In this document: positions 8,452 through 17,042 of the stretch, piece by piece | Layout: every line of letters starts with the position of its first letter | Numbering within the stretch: position 1 is the stretch's first letter | Source: Nocardia acidivorans NBRC 108247 | GTDB lineage: Bacteria; Actinomycetota; Actinomycetes; Mycobacteriales; Mycobacteriaceae | DNA: 37,202 nt | Assembly (NCBI RefSeq): GCF_001625085.1 | Contig: NZ_BDAW01000094.1 | Coordinates: forward strand, 1 to 37,202 | Reading direction: 5' to 3' | Notes under the pieces: generated by a model | Told to the model about the DNA's origin: nothing | Databases searched by the model: none | What the model saw: only the letters and a program-made list of their open reading frames with translations | Made by a program: the position numbers and the translations under genes

Positions 8452-9609
8452 GTGAGTCTGGAGGATCCGACCGGTGAATCACCGGACGTAGGATTCACAC
8501 TTGCCGGGGCGAGTCCGGCTGTCGAAGCGGTTCAACGCCCGAACGATCTGACCGATCGCATCGCGAACGAACTCGCGACTCTTCTCTCGACCGCTGGGCG
8601 ACGACTCGATGCGGCTTTCGCATTGACAGTCAGTGATGAGGCGGGGCAGGTGGTCATTTCCGACGGACAACAGGCGGTGCTCGCGCGACCGCCGGCCGCG
8701 GTACTTCCATTGCTACGCGAATTACGGGACCGGTCAGCGGAATCCCCGGACGGCCCGTGGTGGCGGGTGCTGATTTCGCTCACACATGTCGCCGACGCCC
8801 GGTTCGAATACGACTACGGTGAAGAGCCGTTCCCCGGGGATCACCTGTTTCCGGTTCAGGCGTATCTTGCTGATCTGCGCACCTACCCACGCAAGCGGCT
8901 TCCGGTGTGGCTCGCGGCGTATATCGGTCACGACGAGCGCCAAACCCGACCACCGGGCATCGCGAGTGTTCAAGCGTCGACCGACGTCGCATCCGGGATA
9001 GCGGCGACGCCGATCGGCGCGTCTCTGCCGCCCTTTCCGGTGATGTGGTCTCGCTGGGGCGTGATTTCTGCGGCGTTCGTGGCCGCGAAATCTCCGTGGG
9101 GTCCACGCATCTCGACAGCCTTGGGATGGTTCGAGAGCGCCACGCGCAGTGGCTCCACTCTGCACAGACTTCCGAACGGAAGGGCAGTTCTCTCCGGCGG
9201 AGTATGGAACGCGCAAGAACTCGACGCTGCGTACAACGACGGCTCCAGGCTGCCCCAACTCTATCGAGGTGCTCCGGATTGGGTTGCCGATCCGGTCCTG
9301 AATTCCCGTGCCGCGAATGGGCTGCTGTCTTTCTGCTATTGGTGGGATGGGAAGGCCTGGTATGGTGGTGAATCCCCATCAATCGACGCGGTGAGCGTTG
9401 CGATTCCGGGTGTTTGGAGCAGTGATTCCACGGTTGACCTCGTCGCAGAATCGACCGAGGGTAAAGCCGGTGCCTGGGCCACGGCCCTTGTTGCCGCGGC
9501 CGAGACCGGTACGGTGACTCGAGCTCTGCTGGCGAGGGCATTGGCAGGGGAAGACATCGATTTCGATAATGCGTACTACCAGCTGATTCTGGCCGGGGTA
9601 GTGAATTAG
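8452..9609 (+). CDS. Hypothetical protein with YezG-like immunity fold N-terminus, upstream of the WXG100/toxin genes
   Basis: A 385-residue soluble protein. Residues about 25-160 follow the pattern of YezG-family immunity proteins (DUF600-like): an N-terminal helix, WWRVLISLTHVADARFEYDY, PVQAYLADLRTYPRKRLPVWL. The second half (for example LPQLYRGAPDWVADPVLNSR and GLLSFCYWWDGKAWYGGESP) is a separate domain I do not recognise. The start is GTG at 8452; the ATG at 8450 just before it is followed at once by a stop. It lies 94 bases before the WXG100 gene and in the same direction, so it probably belongs to the toxin locus. Possible roles are a second immunity protein, for one of the internal toxin domains, or a secretion chaperone. 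Both are inference. Confidence 0.75.
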   Translation: MSLEDPTGESPDVGFTLAGASPAVEAVQRPNDLTDRIANELATLLSTAGRRLDAAFALTVSDEAGQVVISDGQQAVLARPPAAVLPLLRELRDRSAESPDGPWWRVLISLTHVADARFEYDYGEEPFPGDHLFPVQAYLADLRTYPRKRLPVWLAAYIGHDERQTRPPGIASVQASTDVASGIAATPIGASLPPFPVMWSRWGVISAAFVAAKSPWGPRISTALGWFESATRSGSTLHRLPNGRAVLSGGVWNAQELDAAYNDGSRLPQLYRGAPDWVADPVLNSRAANGLLSFCYWWDGKAWYGGESPSIDAVSVAIPGVWSSDSTVDLVAESTEGKAGAWATALVAAAETGTVTRALLARALAGEDIDFDNAYYQLILAGVVN

Positions 9610-9703
9610 GTACTACCCCTGTCCCGTTCGCTCCTCGGTGGTCGGGCCACGCTCCGTATATGATCAACGCGGATTTGCTCATATTGTCGCAACGGGGGTT
9701 GTC

Positions 9704-10021
9704 ATGGCAGGCAAAGTGGAAGTCAGTGTGGCTGGGATGCGTTCCACGGCAACGGGTCTCGAGGATGCGGCGGCTCGCCTCGAATCCATCCGCACGGCGC
9801 TCGACTCGGCTGCTGCCGCCTACGAGGGCTGCTGGGGCGATGACGAATACGGCCATAATTTCGCCAAGGGCGACAACGGCTACGAGTCACGCAAGCCCGC
9901 ACTGGAGAAGGTGCTCGCCAACACTGTCGATCGGCTGCGGAAGTATTCGGGTGGTTTGAGTGACGGCGCGGCCGTGTTCGAGAGGGCCGAAGCCAACAAC
10001 ACCGCCAGCTTCCGTTCCTGA
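9704..10021 (+). CDS. WXG100-family protein (ESX/type VII substrate-like)
   Basis: A 105-residue helical-hairpin protein of the EsxA/EsxB type. Helix 1 (MRSTATGLEDAAARLESIRT) leads to a turn holding the W-G motif in EGCWGDDEYG, and helix 2 (KVLANTVDRLRKYSGGLSDG) follows. The ATG at 9704 was chosen because a G-rich ACGGGGG lies about 6 bases upstream; upstream in-frame starts give a non-conserved extension. WXG100 proteins act as secreted partners or adaptors of type VII substrates. This one is encoded just before a YbaB-like gene and a giant protein with a WXG100-like N-terminus, so it likely helps target that toxin. No EccC or other secretion-machinery gene is in the window, so the apparatus must be elsewhere. 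Confidence 0.88.
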   Translation: MAGKVEVSVAGMRSTATGLEDAAARLESIRTALDSAAAAYEGCWGDDEYGHNFAKGDNGYESRKPALEKVLANTVDRLRKYSGGLSDGAAVFERAEANNTASFRS

Positions 10022-10087
10022 CAATAGACAACCGGGGCTCCGGGACGACGGCGTTGGCGCCGTTCCAGGAGCGGGGGAGGATTCCGC

Positions 10088-10606
10088 GTGGCGAACGAGG
10101 TAGCGAAGGAACAACTGGCGGAGTTGGTCGAGCTGGTGCAGGGCGGCATGTCGGCGATGGCTCGCGCTCAGCGAGAGCGCGCCCGCCTCACCGCGACCGC
10201 GCACGCCGCCGGTCGTCGGGTCACGATCACCGTGAATGCGGACTGCATCGTGATCAAGACTGAATTCTCCTCGGACATAGACGATCTCACGTATTCGGAG
10301 ATCGCGGCCGCGGTAACCGCTGCCACCCAGGATGCGGCCGCGCAGGTACAGGACAAGGCTCAGCAGATCCTGGATGCCGTGCACGAGGAGCAATCTCGAA
10401 TCCCGGCGCTGTCTGAATTCTTTCCCGATATGCCGGACATCCGGACCATGATCCCCACTCCGCCGGTGGTCTCGACCGCGCCGCCGGAGTCTCCGGACCG
10501 CGCCGAACCGGAACCCGAACCCGCCGTGGTCTTTACCGATGTCGAGGAGTGGGAGCACGACAGGTCACCTCAGGCGCGGTCGAGTATCGCGGCGCCCGAG
10601 TGGTGA
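10088..10606 (+). CDS. YbaB/EbfC-family protein of a type VII toxin locus (EspL-like context)
   Basis: A 172-residue protein. Residues about 1-105 match the YbaB/EbfC nucleoid-associated fold: an N-terminal helix (ELVELVQGGMSAMARAQRE), beta strands with VTITVNADCIVIKTEF, then a C-terminal helix (AAAVTAATQDAAAQVQDKAQ). The remaining 65 residues are acidic and proline-rich (PDRAEPEPEPAVVF). The start is GTG at 10088 with a strong GGGGGAGG. In ESX loci YbaB-like proteins such as EspL lie near secreted effectors and are thought to act as chaperones or regulators. That role is a reasonable inference here, since the gene sits 23 bases before the giant toxin gene. Confidence 0.85.
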   Translation: MANEVAKEQLAELVELVQGGMSAMARAQRERARLTATAHAAGRRVTITVNADCIVIKTEFSSDIDDLTYSEIAAAVTAATQDAAAQVQDKAQQILDAVHEEQSRIPALSEFFPDMPDIRTMIPTPPVVSTAPPESPDRAEPEPEPAVVFTDVEEWEHDRSPQARSSIAAPEW

Positions 10607-10629
10607 TCCGCTGACAGCGGCTCGCGACC

Positions 10630-13600
10630 ATGGGATGGAGTACCACGGGCGGAGATTTTCTTCCCGGTTGGCTGATGACGGCTCTCAACTTCGGGATGGC
10701 CTACCCGAAGGGCGATGAGGATGAGCTGTTTGCGCTGGGTGATGTCTGGAACAAGGCTGCGGCCGAACTGGAGAAGCTCGAACCTGAGCTGAAAAGCATC
10801 ACCGGTCAGGTTCCGCAGTATTACATCGGTGACGGCGCGGCCGCTGTCACCGAGGAGTTCGGCATCCTGCTGGGCAGTGGAGACCATTCCATCGCGAAGC
10901 TGATCGAGAGTTTGCAGGGGCTCGGTCACGACGCTCGTTCCACGGCAACGGAAATCGAGTACACGAAGATCCAGGAGGAAGTCTTCGCGCTACTCACCCT
11001 GGCGACTGTGCTGTCGCTCCTCTGGTCTTTCGCGGGCTCGGCGGCTGCGCCCGCGGTCCTCGCGGCGGCGCGTGAAACGCTCGCCATTGTCGCGGAGAAT
11101 GCGATGAAACGCATCGCCGCGATCGTGGCCCGCTCGGGTTTGAAGACGCTCGCCAAGCCGTTGTCCCGCAAGATCATTATTCCGTTGGGCGAAAGACTCG
11201 CCCCGGCCGCCCAGCGGATAGCCGCGTTGAACGAGCGGATAGCCGCGAGCGGCCCCCTGGTCCGTTACCCCGCCGCGCTGGTGAAAGGCGGTGTCGGAGC
11301 AGGACTTATGGGCGCTGGGCTCGACGCCGGAACTCAAGGTTTGCAGATCCTGGAGGGCCATCGCGACGACGGCTTCGACCTCAAACAGACGTTCCAGACG
11401 GCGCTGCAGTGGGGCGCCGGGGGCGCGGCGGGCGGTCCCGCTCATGAACTCATGGGCAATCTTCTCGAGAGCAGGGTCTCGCCATTCACAGCCAAGTTCG
11501 TCAGCGGCACCGTTGGTGGTGCGGTAGGCGCCGGAGGTATGTACGGTGCCGGACTTGGAACTCAGCTGTATGACAACGACGGCAACTGGAACAAGGTCGA
11601 CAAGACATTTCACCCGCAGTTGCTCATCGGTGGGCTGGCGATGGGCGCCATGGGCGGCGCAAACCATGGGCTCGCCAAGGACCATGGCCCGAGTGCGCCT
11701 ACTGCGCACGACACCGGCACGAGTTCGAACACGCGTCCGGCCGGAACTGTCCCGGAGGTTCTCCCCGGGGTAGAACAGCCCAATCGTCCGCAACCGCAGG
11801 ACCTGCGCGAGAACTCAGGTGGCGAACCGCCCGTCCAAGCGCAGCCGCATGAGAACGGTCAGCAGATCAGCCCCGCGCGGGCGAACGCGCCCCTGCCGGA
11901 CAGCTCTGCCAGACCCGGCGCGGTCAACGCGCCGGAGGCCCGCACCCCGACCGGTGAGCACTCCCGGCCACTCGACGGCTCGACAAAGCTGAATGCCGAG
12001 AATGCCACTCGCCCAACACTGTCCAATGATCGTGCCGGTGACGCGACCGCACCCCGTGACACCGCACCCGCCCGCCCGACGGCAGACAGTCTGGCTCGTG
12101 CGAGCTCCGGACAGCCCGACGTCAAGGCGAATATCGCAGCCGGCAAACAGGATCTGGCCGCGCCGGTCTCAGCCAATCGCGCTGCCGATGTTCGACACGT
12201 TGCCGGTGTACCCGGCACGGACGCTCCGGGCGTCCGAGCCGAACCTGTCTCGCGGCCGACAGCAGTTGCCCCGGACGCGCTCATCGACCATTCCGCAGCG
12301 CGCACGAATGACTCTGCGCCCGTGAAGAACTCGTCGGATCCAGTGGCAACGCGGGACCACACGACCGACCGCCACATCGAACCTGCGACGCGTGCCGCCG
12401 CGGCCAGCGCTGTCGAACGATCTGCGGCACTTCCACGCGAATCCGACTCGTACGCGCCGGAACCCGAGACGACCCACCAGCCCGAAGTTCCACCCGCCGA
12501 AACCAATTGGTCCCCTCGGCCTGACGACGGCTGGTCGCGGATGACCCCCAAGGAGGTTTCCGACGAACTGGCTCGTCGATGGGATGTCGAGACGGCCGGG
12601 TTCGACAACCCGAACCTGCACCCCGAGGCCGTTCGCGAATTCGCCCGCGCCGTCGACGACATGTTGGCCCGGTACCCGGACGTCAAACTGCCCAAGGTAG
12701 CTATCGAACCGATGGAATTGGAGTACTACGCCGAGGCTGTCCCGCACTACACCACCGATGACCTGGTTTCCACGGACAAGTTGGTGCTGAATGAGCACTA
12801 CGCCGTTGATCCTGAAGCGATGGCTCGCGAGATGGCGGCAGACGAGGCCGACGGTCACCTGGTCCCCGGTTCCAGCGATCGCCCTATCCATTCGACGCTC
12901 GTCCACGAGTTCGCACACGCGATTTTCTTCGATGGCCAGGAACGCGCCAGCGATACCGCGAAATATGCACTGGCGGACCATTTCACGTCCACCCGCGGCG
13001 GTATGGATAAGGCCGCATTCGAGGAATGGGTCGATCAACTCAGCGGCTACAGCTTCGACGAGCACGGTCTTTTCAATCCTGACGAGGCACTGGCCGAAGC
13101 GTTCACCGATGTGGAATACAACGGTGAGGCGTCCACCGAACCGGCCAAGGTCCTCTACTGGCACCTCCTGGACAACGCCAACCAACACAGCATCGCCCCC
13201 GACGGTTTCACCCGCATCCCCGAGCACACCATCGCCCGCCCCAATGGCGCGCATACATCCGATAGTTCCGCCCCGAAATCTGTAGAGCCGGAGCGCCATC
13301 CATCGGACGCCAGCCATCCTGATGAGACACACGCACCGGATACCACGCCGTCGTCACCGAAGGTGACACAGGAACTACGCGACAACATCGAAGAGCTCCG
13401 CAACCGCGCGCGAGAGGTCCTCAACGCTCACGACGGACTGGCGCGAGTCGACGAACTGCCGAATCTACGCCAGCAGTACATCGAACAACTCGATGTCCTC
13501 GGCCTTCGAGAACCCGAAACCGCCGCAGCGGCATGGCAACTGTTCCACGAATACGATCCCGCACTGGCGAAATACCTCGTGGATTACGCCCATGATCTGG

Positions 13601-16600
13601 TCCCGTCTACCGAAGCTGCCCCCGGCCACGTACAGCCACATTCGGAACCAAACGACCAGCTGCCCGTATCGGACGCACCCGATCACCAGCCGGGCGAGCC
13701 GGGTTTGACACCGGAGGAGCAGGCTGCCAGAGACGCGTGCGATCAACTGCCGCAGGCTGAGCGCCTCGCCCTGGACGACTACGCGGGTACCGCCTACAAC
13801 GAGATCAATCGGCACTTGCGATTCGGCGAAGACCTGCGCACCGTCACCCCTGAAACCATTGACCTGATTCGGTCCGGCCTGGACAAACTCCCCGACCATA
13901 TCGGACCGGTGAAACGGTCGATCATGCTCTCGCCCAAGGACTTGGAGAAGTTCTGGTACGAGAACCACCGCGGTGCGGTCGTCGAAGACCCCGGGTTTGT
14001 GTCGACCTCGAAGACCAAGTTCAAATGGAACCCGAACGTAGAGCTGACGATCGTGTCGGCCACCGGGAAAGACATCTCGTTCCTTCGGCCTCCCGGGCAG
14101 CGTGGCGAAGCCGAAGTCCTGATCCCTGATGGCCGCCAGTTTCGCGTGTTGGACCGTGAGATGGGCGCGGACGGAACGCTTCACGTCACCTGGGAGGAGA
14201 TCACCGAATCTACGAACCTGCCCGCGGTCGATGATTCAGCACCTGCTGTAGCTCCCCATGACGCGAATCCCGATCAGCCATTCCCGGCGGAAAGGGTCAA
14301 GGATCCAGACAAGGCCGTCTCGCTCGATCTGCCGGATATCGAACAAGTACAACCGCACTCGCAAGACGCTGCCCCACATCTGGAGACCGAGGATCCACCC
14401 GCACAGCATCTGAAGGATCGTTTCGAACAGGTCCGTGCGCACATCAACGACATCTTCGCGGCCTACCAAGATCCTGCGCGCACATCTGAATTGCCCGGAT
14501 TGCGTGCGAAATTCGGCGAACTGGTCGACGACCTCGGCCTGCGCGAGCAGGAGACCGTGAACGCCGCGTGGCAGTTGTTCAGCGACCACGATTCCACGCT
14601 TGCGCAGTACGTCGCGCAAAACCGTCAGCACCTGCTACCTCGCTCGGAGGATCGTGTCGAGTCTGATACACCTCCATCGGACCACGCGCGTGGCGCACGG
14701 CCGCGCTCGGCTGGAGAGCCGTTTCGGAATAACGATGAATTTCCTCGAGCAAACGAGGATCGCCCAGGCGAAGGCAGCCCGGTCGACAGCGACGAATCTC
14801 ACGGCGTATCGCACGAGTCCGAAGCAAGGCCGGAGCCGATTCCGCTCACGTCACTGGAAATCCAGGATGAACATGGAATTCCGGAGAAGAACCAGCGGAT
14901 CGTCCAGGAATACACCGACTTTCACGATCTACTGATCGAGGTCCGTCCCACGAATGTTGATTCGGTTCCGCATTTGCAAGAGGGTGCGATGCCGAAACCG
15001 ATGGACATCAAGGACAAGACGATCAACCAGGACGATGTCGATCTGGGTGCGCCGGAGTGGGCGAAGGGGCTGGTCGGACGATTCGGACCGGGAGTGCTGA
15101 AACTTCCCGAGGAGGGCACCGTTTCCCCGGAGCGGATGGAGGAACTCCGAGATCGGCTCGCGAAGCGGGACAAGGACTTCGTGGCGTACCAGGACCATAT
15201 GCAGAGGCTGGGAGCCCGGTACCGAGTCACCGCTGACGGGATCGTCGAGGGCTTGTTCAAGGGCAAGTATCAACCGATTACCGGCGACCATGATCTGTTC
15301 GATATTCGCCATGCGGATGGAACCCGGCTCACCGCTGCCGAACTCAGCTTCCACGAGGACGCATTGACCCAACTGGATGCAGGTATCCAGCATGGGCCGC
15401 ACGTGTACTGGGAACCTGCCAGTGAATTCCAGCGGATACGCAACTTCGAAGACATCGTCAACAAGCATCAGCACGACGCACCGCCGAGGGACCGAGAACC
15501 GCTGGTTCAGTTCCGTCCGCACGACCAGCCGGTGCTCGAGTGGGCAGGGAAGAACGTCGCGGATGTCGACCGAGAAATGATCCCGTGGCATGTCAACGGC
15601 AAGCTGGACGAGCTGCACGCGGAACAGCTCTCGAAGCTCGACGAAGTCAATCGACGCCAACAACTGGACTCCGACATCGCACGCTTGCGCGACACCGTCG
15701 ACGAACTGACGAACCATCCCGATTTCGATGCCGAAACCTACCGGGCCTTGGTGAACTCAGGCGTCAAGACGCCGGTCGACGTCTTGGTCGACGGCCACAG
15801 CAGGCCGATGCTGCGCATTGATCGCGGAGGAGAATTCGAGCCGCTTCTCGCCCGTATCGACGGACCCGAACACCATCTAGCGACGCTGCGTCAACAGGTC
15901 GAATCGGCAATCAAGGACGGAACCCACCCCTCGGACATCCTCCGGTCACTCGAGGACACTCCAACCGAATCTATTTCAACACCAACAGAGTCCGCATTCC
16001 GCGAGGCCGAACGAACCGACGCCGGCTTCTCCTTCCACTCCGACGATCCCGAACTCGCAGACCTGGCCCGCCGGGTCGCTGACGATCCTGACTACGTCAC
16101 CGTCGATGTCCATGTCACTGAGGATGGCAACATCCGCGTCGGCGACCGCACCTACACCCCCGAAGAATTCGGCGACCTTCTCCGGCAACTCGGATACGAC
16201 AGCAAGACTCCCCTCCGCCTGATCGGATGCGACGCCGCCACCAACGGGGTAGCCGCGCGTTTGGCCGCCCATCTCGATGCCGACGTCTTGGCCCCCACCA
16301 AATCGGCTTGGACCGACCCTCGCGGCCGCGTCTATACGAGCGGCGCCGAACTCGATGCCAACGGCAATCGCCGCCCCCGTATCCCCCCGGACGGCGAGTG
16401 GGAACTCGTCCATCCCGACGGCACCAAAACCAGGGCCGGCGAGGACGGATTCGCTCCAGGCACCCACGAGGAAGATAAGCACGACGTCGATCCGGACAAC
16501 GCACGGGAAAGAAGTGCGGCGTCGGATGCCGAATTGCGCGTGATCACCGAAATCTACAACGCGCTGGGCGAGGATCCTCCCCGGGTGAATATCGGAGCGA

Positions 16601-17037
16601 ACGATGCCGCCTATGGAGCGCGCGGCGCACACTCCGTCGAGCGCCACGGCTCGGATGTGCCGCTTAACCGAGTCGACGCACCGCCTGGAGATCGAACGAT
16701 CGAGGGCCGGATCTACGGCGACCCACCGTGGCGGCGCCAGGAGAACTGGTCGTATCGCTGGTTGGATGAGTCGACGATGAACCGCACGGTCAACGACTAT
16801 CTCCGGGCCAACTGGGAGAACATCCGCAGCGACCTTGCCCTTACCGGCGAGCATTCGGCCGTCTTCGACGCGGGACACCGCATCGGAGAAGGGTTCTACA
16901 ACGAAGGAATGTTTGGCGTTGGCCAACGATCGACGCAGTATGCGCAGACCAGCTACGCCAAGATGCGCCTGATGTTGGTTCCTGGCAGCCCGCCGTCGTT
17001 CATGGTCATCACCGCCTTCCCATCCGGATTACCCTGA
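10630..17037 (+). CDS. Giant CpnT-like polymorphic toxin: WXG100-like N-terminus, zincin, ADP-ribosyltransferase, nucleotidyl-cyclase-like, protease-like and RNase A-like domains
   Basis: 2135 residues. Residues 1 to ~350 form a CpnT-type WXG100-like carrier region: a helical pair, then hydrophobic and glycine-rich segments such as GGVGAGLMGAGLDAG. A disordered Pro/Ala/Thr-rich linker runs to ~630. A zincin-like domain (~632-870) has H759-E-F-A-H763 and a possible third ligand in NPDEALAEAF. A helical repeat (912-992) comes next. An R-S-E ADP-ribosyltransferase (~1040-1185) has R1096, S1125-T-S and E1160-x-E1162. The second helical repeat copy is at 1259-1337. A CyaA/edema-factor-like domain (~1410-1600) has K1456, K1463, D1553-x-D1555 and H1588. 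A protease-like domain (~1795-1935) has H1828 and C1867 (LIGCDAA). An RNase A-like tip (~1960-2135) has H2001/H2006 (AHSVERH) and ends ITAFPSGLP. The immunity gene follows after 5 bases. The frame is intact throughout. Confidence 0.9.
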   Translation: MGWSTTGGDFLPGWLMTALNFGMAYPKGDEDELFALGDVWNKAAAELEKLEPELKSITGQVPQYYIGDGAAAVTEEFGILLGSGDHSIAKLIESLQGLGHDARSTATEIEYTKIQEEVFALLTLATVLSLLWSFAGSAAAPAVLAAARETLAIVAENAMKRIAAIVARSGLKTLAKPLSRKIIIPLGERLAPAAQRIAALNERIAASGPLVRYPAALVKGGVGAGLMGAGLDAGTQGLQILEGHRDDGFDLKQTFQTALQWGAGGAAGGPAHELMGNLLESRVSPFTAKFVSGTVGGAVGAGGMYGAGLGTQLYDNDGNWNKVDKTFHPQLLIGGLAMGAMGGANHGLAKDHGPSAPTAHDTGTSSNTRPAGTVPEVLPGVEQPNRPQPQDLRENSGGEPPVQAQPHENGQQISPARANAPLPDSSARPGAVNAPEARTPTGEHSRPLDGSTKLNAENATRPTLSNDRAGDATAPRDTAPARPTADSLARASSGQPDVKANIAAGKQDLAAPVSANRAADVRHVAGVPGTDAPGVRAEPVSRPTAVAPDALIDHSAARTNDSAPVKNSSDPVATRDHTTDRHIEPATRAAAASAVERSAALPRESDSYAPEPETTHQPEVPPAETNWSPRPDDGWSRMTPKEVSDELARRWDVETAGFDNPNLHPEAVREFARAVDDMLARYPDVKLPKVAIEPMELEYYAEAVPHYTTDDLVSTDKLVLNEHYAVDPEAMAREMAADEADGHLVPGSSDRPIHSTLVHEFAHAIFFDGQERASDTAKYALADHFTSTRGGMDKAAFEEWVDQLSGYSFDEHGLFNPDEALAEAFTDVEYNGEASTEPAKVLYWHLLDNANQHSIAPDGFTRIPEHTIARPNGAHTSDSSAPKSVEPERHPSDASHPDETHAPDTTPSSPKVTQELRDNIEELRNRAREVLNAHDGLARVDELPNLRQQYIEQLDVLGLREPETAAAAWQLFHEYDPALAKYLVDYAHDLVPSTEAAPGHVQPHSEPNDQLPVSDAPDHQPGEPGLTPEEQAARDACDQLPQAERLALDDYAGTAYNEINRHLRFGEDLRTVTPETIDLIRSGLDKLPDHIGPVKRSIMLSPKDLEKFWYENHRGAVVEDPGFVSTSKTKFKWNPNVELTIVSATGKDISFLRPPGQRGEAEVLIPDGRQFRVLDREMGADGTLHVTWEEITESTNLPAVDDSAPAVAPHDANPDQPFPAERVKDPDKAVSLDLPDIEQVQPHSQDAAPHLETEDPPAQHLKDRFEQVRAHINDIFAAYQDPARTSELPGLRAKFGELVDDLGLREQETVNAAWQLFSDHDSTLAQYVAQNRQHLLPRSEDRVESDTPPSDHARGARPRSAGEPFRNNDEFPRANEDRPGEGSPVDSDESHGVSHESEARPEPIPLTSLEIQDEHGIPEKNQRIVQEYTDFHDLLIEVRPTNVDSVPHLQEGAMPKPMDIKDKTINQDDVDLGAPEWAKGLVGRFGPGVLKLPEEGTVSPERMEELRDRLAKRDKDFVAYQDHMQRLGARYRVTADGIVEGLFKGKYQPITGDHDLFDIRHADGTRLTAAELSFHEDALTQLDAGIQHGPHVYWEPASEFQRIRNFEDIVNKHQHDAPPRDREPLVQFRPHDQPVLEWAGKNVADVDREMIPWHVNGKLDELHAEQLSKLDEVNRRQQLDSDIARLRDTVDELTNHPDFDAETYRALVNSGVKTPVDVLVDGHSRPMLRIDRGGEFEPLLARIDGPEHHLATLRQQVESAIKDGTHPSDILRSLEDTPTESISTPTESAFREAERTDAGFSFHSDDPELADLARRVADDPDYVTVDVHVTEDGNIRVGDRTYTPEEFGDLLRQLGYDSKTPLRLIGCDAATNGVAARLAAHLDADVLAPTKSAWTDPRGRVYTSGAELDANGNRRPRIPPDGEWELVHPDGTKTRAGEDGFAPGTHEEDKHDVDPDNARERSAASDAELRVITEIYNALGEDPPRVNIGANDAAYGARGAHSVERHGSDVPLNRVDAPPGDRTIEGRIYGDPPWRRQENWSYRWLDESTMNRTVNDYLRANWENIRSDLALTGEHSAVFDAGHRIGEGFYNEGMFGVGQRSTQYAQTSYAKMRLMLVPGSPPSFMVITAFPSGLP
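13363..13605 (+). repeat. Helical repeat, copy 1, inside the giant toxin gene
   Basis: Encodes residues 912-992. It shares with copy 2 the pattern ELP-LR, LGLRE-ET--AAWQLF, DxxLA-Y and a final L-P. It lies just before the ADP-ribosyltransferase domain. The two copies are diverged at protein level, so this is an old internal duplication rather than a recent DNA repeat. Confidence 0.8.
14404..14640 (+). repeat. Helical repeat, copy 2, inside the giant toxin gene
   Basis: Encodes residues 1259-1337. It carries SELPGLRAKF, LGLREQETVNAAWQLF and STLAQY, aligning with copy 1 over about 80 residues. It lies between the ADP-ribosyltransferase and the cyclase-like domain, so the two copies bracket the ADP-ribosyltransferase module. 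Confidence 0.8.
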
Positions 17038-17042
17038 TCGCT

